A stretch of DNA of 64,000 nt from Tritrichomonas musculus (taxonomy: Eukaryota > Parabasalia > Tritrichomonadida > Tritrichomonadidae): the NCBI GenBank assembly GCA_039105265.1, contig JAPFFF010000001.1:9796001-9860000 (forward strand), read 5' to 3'. Both the position numbers and the translations under genes were made by a program. The notes beneath the pieces were generated by a model. The model was not told the DNA's origin and did not search any database. It saw nothing but the letters and a program-made list of their open reading frames with translations. Shown piece by piece: positions 44,564 to 54,400 of the stretch. Each line of letters opens with the position of its first letter. The stretch's first letter is position 1.

Positions 44564-45027
44564 TTAAGGTTGGGTTATCGTATTTTTCTGCCCCACTTTT
44601 TCAAAGGATAATAAAATAATTTTATCTTAATAAAAAAAGATAAAATAATATTCATTTTAAATGAATTAAAATCTACATTTTATTTTTAATATGTAGCTAT
44701 TAAATAATTGATTAATTTGCATTATTGGTTATTAAAAAAAATGCATATGATTATAATCAAAAACCAAATTATTACGAATTTTTTATGGTTAAAATCATGA
44801 TCGTCATAGGTCATTATCCAGGTTAAGCTCATTCAATTTTTTCACGATGGAAGGTGACTCGAAAAAAAGGTAGAAATTTTAGCCAAATATGAAATTGATA
44901 TATTTTTCATATTATCATGAGTAGAATAATAATGCATAAGTAAATATTGAAAATAGTGCCTTTTTCATATATCCAAAATAAGGCATCTATTGAAAAAGTT
45001 GGGCCGGATAAAACGATATTCCCTTAA
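44564..45027. mobile_element. TTAA-flanked inverted-repeat element (element C)
   Basis: About 456 bp between TTAA at 44564-44567 and 45024-45027. The ends are imperfect inverted repeats of about 35 bp: the left runs 44568-44604 (GGTTGGGTTATCGTATTTTT...CCCACTTTTTCAA) and the right, read inward, GGGAATATCGTTTTATCC...CCCAACTTTTTCAA. The interior is AT-rich and non-coding. TTAA duplication is the hallmark of piggyBac-type insertion, but TTAA is common in this DNA, so the family is uncertain. Confidence 0.5.
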
Positions 45028-45847
45028 GGTTCTCCTTCCCTAAAAAAATGTAAATTATTCAATATTGATTTAACTCATAGAATATATAATTCAATAGAGC
45101 ATTTTTCTGAAAAATATAAAACTTTGACCTTAACGATTAAATCTTATTTTTTTCAAATTTTTATTGATTTTTTGATTTTATGATTTCAATCTGTAAAAAA
45201 AATAAAATCGATAAGATTTCATGAAAATGTTTTTATTTAATAATTTAAAATATATATCTAGACTTTTTATTCTCCGATTATCGAGATCGATAATTGATTA
45301 ACTTTTTGATATCGATACATAAATATACACAGATTCTCGAGATCGATTTCAGAGATCGAGTATTTTTTTTCACTGCTTTTGATATCAGATTTTTCAATTA
45401 AACTTTTTGATAAATATATGATCGTAATTCATTCTCAAATATTTCATGAAAAAGAATGATTTTTTTGATATTAATCTTAAAATAAACATCAATACATTCT
45501 ATTATTTATTTTTAAATATAATAAAATCACAAATACCAATTATAAAAAAAGATAAAGCTGTTTGAGATCTCGAGATCTCGGTAATTGATATCAAGTTTAC
45601 AATTATTTTTATATCACATTTCATATCTGATATCTTGATAATCGATAATCTCGATATCAGATTTGTAAACTGATAATCGAGTATCAGATATAAAAAAGTG
45701 ACGTTTTTGATATCGATTCTCAAAATAACAAGTCTATATATATCTGCGTAAATATTATATTTTAATTCGTTTTTAAAGACGATACTTATGCATATTTTAT
45801 TTGTGAAGTCTAATTGAATTTAATCTATTGAATTTGAAAGGAGAACC
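45028..45847. mobile_element. TTAA-flanked inverted-repeat element (element D) containing repeat A copy 2
   Basis: About 820 bp with terminal inverted repeats GGTTCTCCTT (45028-45037) and AAGGAGAACC (45838-45847), flanked by TTAA at 45024-45027 and 45848-45851. It shares its left TTAA with element C. Its middle (45268-45690) is repeat A copy 2. The other repeat A copies lack these ends, so D and A are probably separate units, one inserted in the other. Confidence 0.45.
45268..45690 (-). repeat. Repeat A, copy 2
   Basis: Reverse-orientation counterpart of 526-917, with high identity along its length, including the GAGATCTCGAGATCTC palindrome. It extends about 30 bp beyond copy 1 at the right end (CTGATAATCGAGTATCAGAT), a part shared with copy 3. 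Minus-strand open frames here are also open in copy 1 but not in copy 3, so they are not treated as genes. Confidence 0.75.
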
Positions 45848-45881
45848 TTAAGCCTTGATTCTTTTATTTCCAAAGGAAAAC

Positions 45882-46035
45882 CTTCCTCAAAAGATCTCTA
45901 AAAAAAAAAATTTAGTCAGATAAACTCAAAAAAGAGAAAACCTTCCTCAAATGTGTCCACTTTTTGAGCCTTCCTCTCAAAAGATCTCTAAAAATTTTTT
46001 TGGTCAGATAAACTCAAAAAAGAGAAAATTTGAAT
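45882..46035 (+). repeat. Two-copy tandem repeat, about 90-bp period
   Basis: CTCAAAAGATCTCTAAA and the downstream GTCAGATAAACTCAAAAAAG both occur twice, at 45886 and 45976 for the first motif. The segment is non-coding and lies immediately upstream of the interrupted small reading frame at 46111. Confidence 0.6.
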
Positions 46036-46240
46036 TGAAAATAATCGAAAAAATGACTTTTTAAGATATTTACTTGAACCATTTATAGTTCTTCGGACAA
46101 AAACCCAAGTATGTTCGGTCGAAATCACAATAATTTTCCTAATTCAAATCCACCACCTTTCAATAACGGAACTGTATTCTCACCTCTTGTATTTCAACAA
46201 AACAATATTATCAATTTCCAATTTCAAAACCAAATATATA

Positions 46241-47837
46241 AACTTGTTTTTTTAATCTAAACTTTAGCTCAGTTTTCAAATAAGTATATCTTTTTATAAA
46301 CATAATATTAAGCTTTCCTAAAATATTATTTTATTAAGAGTAATTAAATAAATGTAATATTGCATTATATTTGATTTTGATATTTTTCATTAAAAGAAAA
46401 AATTGAACTAAAAAAATTTTAAAATTGGAATTAAAATTTCTCCCCATCTCATTCAAAATTGAATATAAAAAAACCGAAAATATTCAAAACTTAATCGTTT
46501 ATTTATCCTTTTCATTGAAACTATGATCGTTAAAATTTTCTTCTTATGAAAAGCTGATCGTTGAAGGTAATTCAAATGGTCTTATTTGACCAGTAAATGG
46601 ATCTGGAGAAAAACAAAGATTTGTTCTATGCTGGTTATGGACAGCTTTTACTTCTTTCCAATGCTTGCTTAACGAGTTACCATTTATGTTGTGGCAAACA
46701 ATACATCTAGCTAAAAAGCTGGAATAGATATTGTGAATTTTTTCTGCGGGGATATTATCCCATGAACTATTGAGAGAATAAAATAACTGATCTTTGCTTT
46801 CAAATTTGATTCCTGATATATCATTCTTCATATAGTCCCAGACCTGCTCGATCGGTGATAAATCAGGCGATCGAGCAGGCCAGACCAATTTGCAGGGGAC
46901 AGAACGCTTAATCAAAGTTTGAGTGAAATTTGATCGGTGCGGAGGAGCGTTGTCCTCCTGCCACACCCAATTTGTATTAAAATAATGATATATATTTGCA
47001 TAAATTCTTTTGTTAGCCAATTGTGAGCAATAATACTCAGAATTAACTCTTCCACTGAATCTTAACAGTTGGGAACGATAACCATAAGGATCGATTGCCC
47101 CCAGATCATTACGGATGTCGGATGCGATTCCTTTTCGTAAAATGATTCTGGAGGATAATCTCCTGGTCTCCTCCAAATGCCACCTCCCTTTGTGTCACAT
47201 TCAACTAGACTTTCGTCTGAAAAAATCAAATGTGGCATTTGTTCGTACCTTCTATTTATAAAGTATTCAGTAAATTTCATTCTTTCGAGTTTATGAGCCT
47301 CAGTAAGAGGAGGAATAGGCATTTTTTCGAAATATTGAATTTTTTGCTGATTGAGGATATTTTTGGTTGATGAAATTGAAATTTCAAAATCATTAGCAAC
47401 CTCTTGCAAATTCTGCGTTGGAAAAGACATCATTGAGCCAACCACGCCATCTTTTGTTTCGGAACTTATTGAAGGAGGTCTTCCTCTTGGCGGTGAGAGA
47501 GTTTGATGTTGCAAATAAGAGTTGTAAAAACTTTTGACTGTTTTGGGATTTCGATTTGTTAATTGCCCAATTAAGGTCCAGCTATTACCGTATAGTTTCA
47601 CATTTCCTATAATTTCAATTTTTTCATTTTCCGAAAGAGGTCCTGTGTTGATCATTTAAATTAAAAAAAAAGTATTTCAAATTTCAATTGAGAATTATTT
47701 TTGAAAAAAAAAAGTTAATATTATTTGAGAGAATTTTTTCAAAAAGTTTTATTTTGTTTTTGTTTATTTATAGTTTTGATAAAAACCGTAAATAATATTC
47801 TCAAATTTGAATAGAGTTTAGATTAAAAAATCAAGTT
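46241..47837 (-). mobile_element. Tc1-type (DD34E) DNA transposon, complete ends
   Basis: 1597 bp with ~24-bp terminal inverted repeats. Both ends begin AACTTG, followed by a T/A difference, then TTTTTTAATCTAAACT. TA target duplications are at 46239-46240 and 47838-47839. The transposase is on the minus strand. Ends and target duplication are intact, so insertion is relatively recent, although the transposase carries one frame break. Confidence 0.88.
46544..47655 (-). pseudogene. Tc1-type transposase (DD34E) with one frameshift
   Basis: It starts at 47655 (MINTGPLSENEKIEII). Residues ~1-120 hold two helix-turn-helix regions with a GRPP linker (SPPRGRPPS). The catalytic domain gives the first Asp in FSDES, the second in WQEDNAPPHRS and Glu in SPIEQVWDY. 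The second Asp and the Glu are separated by 34 residues, the Tc1 (not mariner DD34D) signature. Near 47090 the text passes from VMIWG in one frame to AIDPYGYRSQLLRF in another, consistent with loss of one G from a G run in the Trp-Gly codons. Otherwise there are no stops. The enzyme would have been about 370 residues, normal for the family. Confidence 0.9.
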
Positions 47838-48210
47838 TAACAACAATTCACAAAATGAGCCTCAATTTCCACAACCACAGACAATCCATACAATGAATCC
47901 CCTTATTACGATTATGCTAATAAAATATCGCTATCTTCATTCTATTATGCCGTTTTTTGAATAGTTTTTCTACATTTTTATATAAGAAAAAGTTTTTAAA
48001 AATTAAAATAAATTATAGAAACTTTAAAATCTTATTGAATTTTTCTATATATTTCTGAATTTCGTGCTCAGATGTTATATATTTATCTCAATATTAAAAC
48101 AAGTTACAAACAAAAATAATAATTAAATTATAATATTTTAAGAATAAATATTAAAAAATAAAATATGATAAATATATCTTAAAAAAATAATTATTACATC
48201 AATATTTTAT

Positions 48211-49542
48211 TTATTCTCCATTACTTTCTTGTTCATCTTCAGTGGAATCTTCTTCATATGGTTTGTAATCCCCTTTTTGCTTTTTATTTTTTACTGCTTT
48301 CGATTTTTTATATAAAAATTTTTTACTTCTAAATTCAGGTGTTTTTCGAATTTCAACTTTTTTTTCACGATCTTCATTCATTTTCTCAATGAGTAATTAA
48401 TTTTTCCAATTAAGTGGTTCTAATCGCAGTCTTCTTCTCAGCTTAATTTCGTAGGATATACCTTCATTATATCTTTACACAGCTAAATTGTCTCTAATTT
48501 CCTGAGACCTTGGGAATCGAATATTTTTAGGCCCGTAACCACAATTGAACTTGGTGGAAAGATTCATTTTTCTGGGTATTTGCTCCATAATCAACTAATT
48601 CAAAATCGCTTAATCTCTGTTCTAATATAACAAATAATTGAACAGCAGCTTAAGGGGAATTTAAACCGACTTTCCAAACGTAATTTGTTGGTTCATGAGG
48701 TATACAATCGAAATGATATCCTATAAAATGTTCAACTGTATTAATCCAGCCTTTTTTCTTTGTTTCAAAATCAAACTGCGAATGAATAAGGTATGAATAC
48801 CAAACTTTGATCTTATCTCTTAATCCTCTAAATGCATCAGATATTGTTGGTATCATTCGTTTATATTTAGGAAGCTCTGTATTCAAATACCTTTCAAAGA
48901 AGATGGTAAAATGGTTTGGATCTCTAAATATTACTGGATTAAAATCATCTGATTCTAAGACTTTCTTATTTTTGTTATCGCCATCTAAAGAAAATCCATA
49001 TATATGAACTTTGATATCTTTTAATTGCTCAATGGCCCGCTTCATAGCTTCGCTTTCTAACATATTGGAGGTTTTATTAAAGGTCCCATTTGGATGATAT
49101 ACTGATTGCTTGTCGGCAACGCCTAAAGCCAGGACTTTGTTATGCTTGTAATCAAAAACATCAAATGAACAATGTGCCGAGTTCTTTTTTATTGGATATC
49201 TTCTATCGCCAGATACAATCATTTGTCCATCAGTGTTAGAAACACACAGAGATCTGGCTTTAGCCATTGATTCATTCGCGTATTCGGAAACAACTGGTTC
49301 AATTTGTATTTGTGCCTCGTAGAAACATTTTTCAGAAACAAAATCTTCATTCATTTCAGTGCGAAAATACCTGCATTGAGTATAAGTTACATTCTTGTAC
49401 TTAAGTCACATTGAATACTAATATTAGAATGTTGTTTATCTTGGCTAGAAATTATTTCAGTTGCTTTTTTAGCTTTTTTAGCTTCTTTTTTTTCATCTCT
49501 AATTCTCTTCAAATGAGCTTTTTGTGTTGTCCATCCACTCAT
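48211..49542 (-). pseudogene. Mutator/Kolobok-like DDE transposase, decayed
   Basis: Coding text runs from MSGWTTQKAHLKRIRDEK (49542) to a TAA at 48211. The longest clean stretch is 48650-49354. Key blocks are VSGDRRYP, VLALGVADKQS, KTSNMLESEAMKRAIEQL, YGFSLDGDNKNKKVL and, further down, SDFELVDYGANTQKNESFHQVQL. These resemble the DDE-transposase core of Mutator/Kolobok-type elements, with an Asp in the DGD motif and an Asn-Glu-Ser motif near the end. At least one in-frame stop (48650) and two frameshifts, near 49390 and 48510, disable it. The C-terminal tail is Lys-rich and acidic (KQKGDYKPYEEDSTEDEQES). I could not find its terminal inverted repeats. Confidence 0.6.
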
Positions 49543-50342
49543 TATGTTGATCAAAAAAATGGCGCTAAAAACGAAGAGAAAAATGGCGGGAAATATTGAA
49601 TGATTTTAGTTTTTAATTATTTTATCTATGAATTAAAATTTTGGTTGATTTTAACAAGTATTCTGAATTTGTTATATTAATTCATTCATAAAAGTATGCA
49701 AAAAAGTTAATAAAAACTACTTTCAATTTACGTTTAAATTTTTTTTTATCATTCAAAAATAAAAATTCTTCATTCAAAAAGGTAAGTCTGAGTTATCAAT
49801 TTTTGGAAAAATTGAAAGGGCATGCTTTCAATTTTAAAAAGAGACCGCAGCCTCATGCTTTGATTTTATTTAAAATTAAACCAATGAGATTTAATATTTA
49901 CACGTGTTATAAAAAACTAATAGAAGCTTTTTTTTAATTTCATCAAAATTAGTTTAAAATATCATTAATATATTGATGATGAAAAAGTTTTTTTTAAAAA
50001 AAATGTTCTATTAGTTTGTTAGATATTAAACATGACATTATTTTTAGCTTTTAATTTTTTGATACAACATGCACAGAATCCTCTAGTCTCATTTTTTTGA
50101 ATCATTTTTGATAGAAAAATTGAGTTTGCAAACCATTCATCATAGGAAGTTACCGATAAAAAATCATATGGATATATTCTTCAATAACTTTATAATAATT
50201 TTATGAGAAGATTTTCAAAAAATACTAGCTGAACGTTTAAATAAATTTTGTATAACTTCATTGAAAAAAGGTGAGTTCCCCTTAACCAAATTTAATTTTG
50301 ACAAATGAATTCAAAAATTCAAAGCGGGCCTTCAAATTGATA
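49543..50342. other. AT-rich spacer
   Basis: About 800 bp between the decayed transposase and the next coding-like stretch. No gene or clear repeat was seen. Confidence 0.5.
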
Positions 50343-51240
50343 TTAATATGTTTTTTCAATTGAAATAAAATCATCTTCAATAGCAAACATAGTATCAGAT
50401 ATCATTTTGCTTTTCCTTGGACTTTTTCTTGTTTTAACAGAATTTTTGGTGAATGATTGATCAGAAGCAGTTGAGTCGTTGTCGTTATCTTCTTTATTTT
50501 TGGTCAATTGAGATGCTAATGATAGGTTTCTTCTTTGAGATTTACAAAAAGAAACTGTTATTCGTTCTGAAAAAGTTTTTCTGACATTTGGTGTTTGAAT
50601 GCTTGAATTAAACAAAAGCATTATATATTCTATTACCTTTTCGATTAACTTTTTCAGCACCAATTAATAACATGTAATATAAAAATGGAAAACTCACCTT
50701 AATCGGCTCCAAATTATTAATTATTTGAAAATGTGGCTTGAGTTGAGATATGTTATCCTTAAATTGCTTATCTAATTCATTAAATCTTTGAAATTATCAT
50801 CTGATTCTTTTTGTTTTTTTACATATCTCGGATCGATTCTAAAATAGGTGGACAATTGAAAGAGCCTTCAAAAAGTGAAAATTCTTCAGAAAAAATAATC
50901 TAAAAAAAAGCAAAATAAAAATAATTCTTTTTATATTTTTACATAATTTTTACCGAGACTACATACCGCCTAGCGGGCGTCGAGCGAAGCCGAGCGAATG
51001 CGAGGCGTAGTCGAGACCCCGCGGATGGCGGTAAGAATCGGTAAAATTTTGTAACATAAAAAGATTTTTTTTTTAGCATTTTATTATGATTATTTTTTCT
51101 GAAGAATTTTCACTTTTTGAATGTCCTTCAGAATTGTCCACCTATTTTAGAATCGATCCCATATCTCGCATTTAACATTTTATTATCAGTTGTTTCTTGC
51201 TTCTGTGCTTCTTTTGCATATCTTTTTTGGACAATTTGCT
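50343..51240 (-). pseudogene. Unidentified decayed coding region interrupted by a MITE
   Basis: Minus-strand protein-like text starts near 51235 (QIVQKRYAKEAQKQETTD) and continues, apart from the MITE at 50830-51159, into KKQKESDDNFKDL, DKQFKDNISQLKPHF and finally the clean stretch 50343-50663 (NSSIQTPNVRKTFSERITVSF ...). That stretch ends in a Ser/Asn/Lys-rich tail with KTRKSPRKSK, a possible nuclear-localisation patch. Helical charged composition, no recognised domain. It looks broken in more than one place. It could be a relic of a host gene or of a mobile-element gene. Confidence 0.35.
50830..51159. mobile_element. MITE with long inverted repeats and 8-bp target duplication
   Basis: About 330 bp. 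Both ends read GGATCGATTCTAAAATAGG inward, with imperfect inverted-repeat arms of about 70-100 bp. The direct repeat CATATCTC flanks it at 50822-50829 and 51160-51167. The centre (about 50965-51035) is a sharp GC-rich island containing TACCGCC...GGCGGTA and repeated CGAGCGAA motifs. It encodes nothing. The 8-bp duplication fits hAT or Mutator-type transposases. Confidence 0.85.
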
Positions 51241-51487
51241 ATGCATTTAAATTTCCTTTCAGCATAATTTTATGATTTCATATCACATTTCCTACAAAAA
51301 GAAATTGATTTATCTTAAAATTCAAAGTATAAAAATAAATAAAAATATAAAATTTAGTTATTATTATATAAATATTAATATAATATTTATATTTGGATAA
51401 AATCCTATTGAGAAATATGAACTTCAACCCTTCTCTTGAGTTCAAATGAAACTTTTTCAATTAAATATACTTTTTTTTTGAGTTTTC
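51169..51487. other. Upstream region of the RapGAP gene
   Basis: About 320 bp. The first 70 bp carry minus-strand coding relic text; the rest is AT-rich. TCAATTAAATATAC lies about 30 bp before the start codon and is a possible initiator. Confidence 0.4.
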
Positions 51488-54400
51488 ATGAAAAAATCGC
51501 ATCATGCTGATATCACAAAACCAGATACCCCATCTGATGAAATAAGAAAAGAATTAGAGAATTTTTATATATATTTGGTAAAATGCCAAGACAAGCATTC
51601 ATTAATTAAAATCAAGAGCAAAAATAAAGTCACTAAAATGATTTCAAATATATCTGTAATGATACAAAATAGTAGTATTAATATCAATCCTCATCTAGAC
51701 GAAGTGAAACTGATATTAGCTTTTCTTGTCTCGCCAAATATTGAAGATACTGACATCCGAAGCAATGCAATTAATTGCTTATTTTTACTTATTCCATATT
51801 TAGATAATTTTAACAAAGATTATTTAAGTCCTATTATTGATTCGCTATTTTCTTTATCGACAGAAGTTGACAAAAAGCAGAAAAGCTCCAAAAGAATTGT
51901 TGTATCTAACATTTTTTCGCGTTTTATCAAACAAATGAAAAGTGAAACTGATAAAAAAAAAAGAATAATGTGGCTAAAAATTATTTTTTATTGCATTTTC
52001 CCATCACTTCAAAGACAACAAGATCCAACAATACTTTCAGAATGTTCAAATACTTGTATAGAATCAATTAATAGGATGATAGCAAAAGCGACAGACACTA
52101 ATTCAATGGATTTTTTTTTAAAGGAAGAGAACTCTTTTATAATTTTTGAGACTGCTTCTATTCTAAAAAATTTATATAATTCAGATGACCGAAAGTTAAC
52201 TGTCCTCTTCTATTCACGTATTTTTCCATGCTCTTTTTATTATATCGACCTTGATTTAAGCACACACAAATTTGACAAAAAAGATGATATGAGCGAAATT
52301 CTACAAAACCGACGTTATAGTGGCTGGGGAGGCCCAAACTTACTTGCGAGCTTTAATTCACAGCCAAGACCATTTTTTTATCAAATTGTCAATCAAATTG
52401 TTAATTCTACTATAAAAGATTCTTTTATGATTTTATTAGAGCCTATGCTCGAAGCTCTCTGTTTCATGCTTAATAAAATCAAGTCAAGTACAGATATTGC
52501 CTCAGATATCATAGATTTGTATTTTATTATAATGAGGTTAAGGAATGTTGTTAAACTAAGTTTTTTAGCAAGTACAAATATGTCCCTCATTGATACATCG
52601 TTTACTTGTATGATTATGTACATTACTCAAAAAAACCCATTGTACAAAGAATTTTTCCCTTTTTTCCTTTCTTTTTACTTGTCAATCCTCTTTGATTCAA
52701 AAAATATCAACATTCAAGAAGTTTATAATTTTGTTTCCAGTATCATCAGCATATCAAATATCAAAGAAGTATCAAAAACAAATGTAATGCCGCAGATTTG
52801 TGTTCATGTTATTGCAATGATAAGCATTGCTCTTTCTCCATTTCTTCTCGATATTCCAAAAGAACAAAGCAGAGCTTTCTTAACAAATACAATGGAAATG
52901 AAAATATCAATGAAACCGTTATCACTTACTTTAATGAGAAGAATAACAACAAGCAACATTTATTTTTTCTTACAAATTATTGGTTGCGAGTTTAGCGAAA
53001 TAATTGATCATGAAACATTTCAAAGTTCATCTTCCTACCCAGAAACACCACCCATCACAGACTCAGAAGTGAATGTTCAATTAACTTCAAAATCTGCAGG
53101 TGTTTCGAAGTCAGTTGTTGATATAAAAAAAGATAACGCTGATCAATCATTAAAATCTGATAATTGGACCAAAGAAACCGCGTCAAAATTCATATTAAAT
53201 TTAATAGAAGCAATTGATTCAACTATCGGCTTTCTAGCATCAACAACTGTAGCAGACATTTTATTATGCGTCTTAAAAGAGACAAGTAATTCAAATGCAG
53301 ATTTTATTTTTGAAAAAATTATTCCAATTCTCTTTTTCAATGCACTAAATAAAAAGCCAGAATTACATGTTTTCATTCCAGTTCTTCACAAACTTGTTCG
53401 AAATGCCTTTCGATACGGATATTTAAATGTAGATATGTCACACGATTGGTTCAGAGTATTTCAAAAATATATTTTTTCGAGTGGAAGCAAAGATATTAAA
53501 AATGAATTAATTTTAGCGGCTGCACAATCAATATCGCATGGATTTCCGATGGCAATGAGTTTAATTCCTATGTTTATTGTTTTGATTAATAATACATTTA
53601 ATCCTGATAGCCGTCTTTTTGAAAATGAATCAAAAGAAGAATTAGATAATATTTCTTTCACAAAGAATATTCATCTTATTTGTTCCTGTCTTGCTGAAAT
53701 AATTATAGTGTCGAAAAATAATCCTTTATTTTCTCGATCTCTTCCAATAATTGATGGCTCTTTAAGAAACACAATTTTGAAAATTTTTGCATATAATCAA
53801 GCTTTTGCTTCTGCTTTTGAAACAATTCTTCTTAGCCATGGCGGTCTTAAAACTAAATGTCTTCTTCTATTACAAAATATTTGCGCGACATTCAATCCAA
53901 ATGATCTTAAAAATGTTGAAAAATTGATTATGCTTCTTCTATTTAATCAAATTATTGGGAGAAATGACGAATATGATGAAGAAAATAATAGTATAATTGA
54001 AACAATATTAATCGATAATTTTCTTAAACCTGAACGATTGCTTTCTTTATCGATCGAATTCCATCAAATGTTAAAGCTTTTGCTTCAGTATTCTAATATA
54101 GTTATGGCCAAGTTTCCAAATCTAATATCATCCATTATTTATTCTGTCTCTATTGTTTTTGTAGAACAGAAACCAATTAAAATCGATCAATATGAATTTT
54201 TGTTACGATTTGTCACATATTTAGCAATTATTACTGATAACAACATGATAATGTACCAATGCTTAAATATAATATCTTTGCCAACAACAGCTCCTGATAA
54301 AAGATTCATACTAGATAATGCATTTGATACGTTTATTTATAATTATAAAAAGAAAATTAATGTTGTTAACCTAAAATTTAATGATATGTTTCTTTTTATT

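Larger units (their letters stand above)
46111..47964 (+). pseudogene. Small Asn/Pro/Gln-rich reading frame split by a Tc1-type transposon
   Basis: ATG at 46111 opens MFGRNHNNFPNSNPPPF and runs 43 codons to the TA target site at 46239-46240. On the far side of the transposon, from 47840, the text continues in the same frame (NNNSQNEPQFPQPQTIH) once one TA copy is discounted, ending at a TAG at 47962-47964. That gives 84 residues in all. The matching composition and preserved frame across the insertion indicate that the transposon landed inside a coding sequence. A different frame after about 47898 also looks protein-like (YYDYANKISLSSFYY), so the gene may have decayed by a small deletion since. 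No domain is recognised; the start MFG plus Asn/Pro/Gln content is reminiscent of FG or prion-like proteins. Confidence 0.55.

Noticed and set aside
50664-50700. Possible intron beginning GTGAGT in the minus-strand coding relic
   Set aside because: Trichomonad introns have a GTATGT-like 5' site and an ACTAAC...CACAG 3' signal. Neither is present, and frame decay explains the change of frame.
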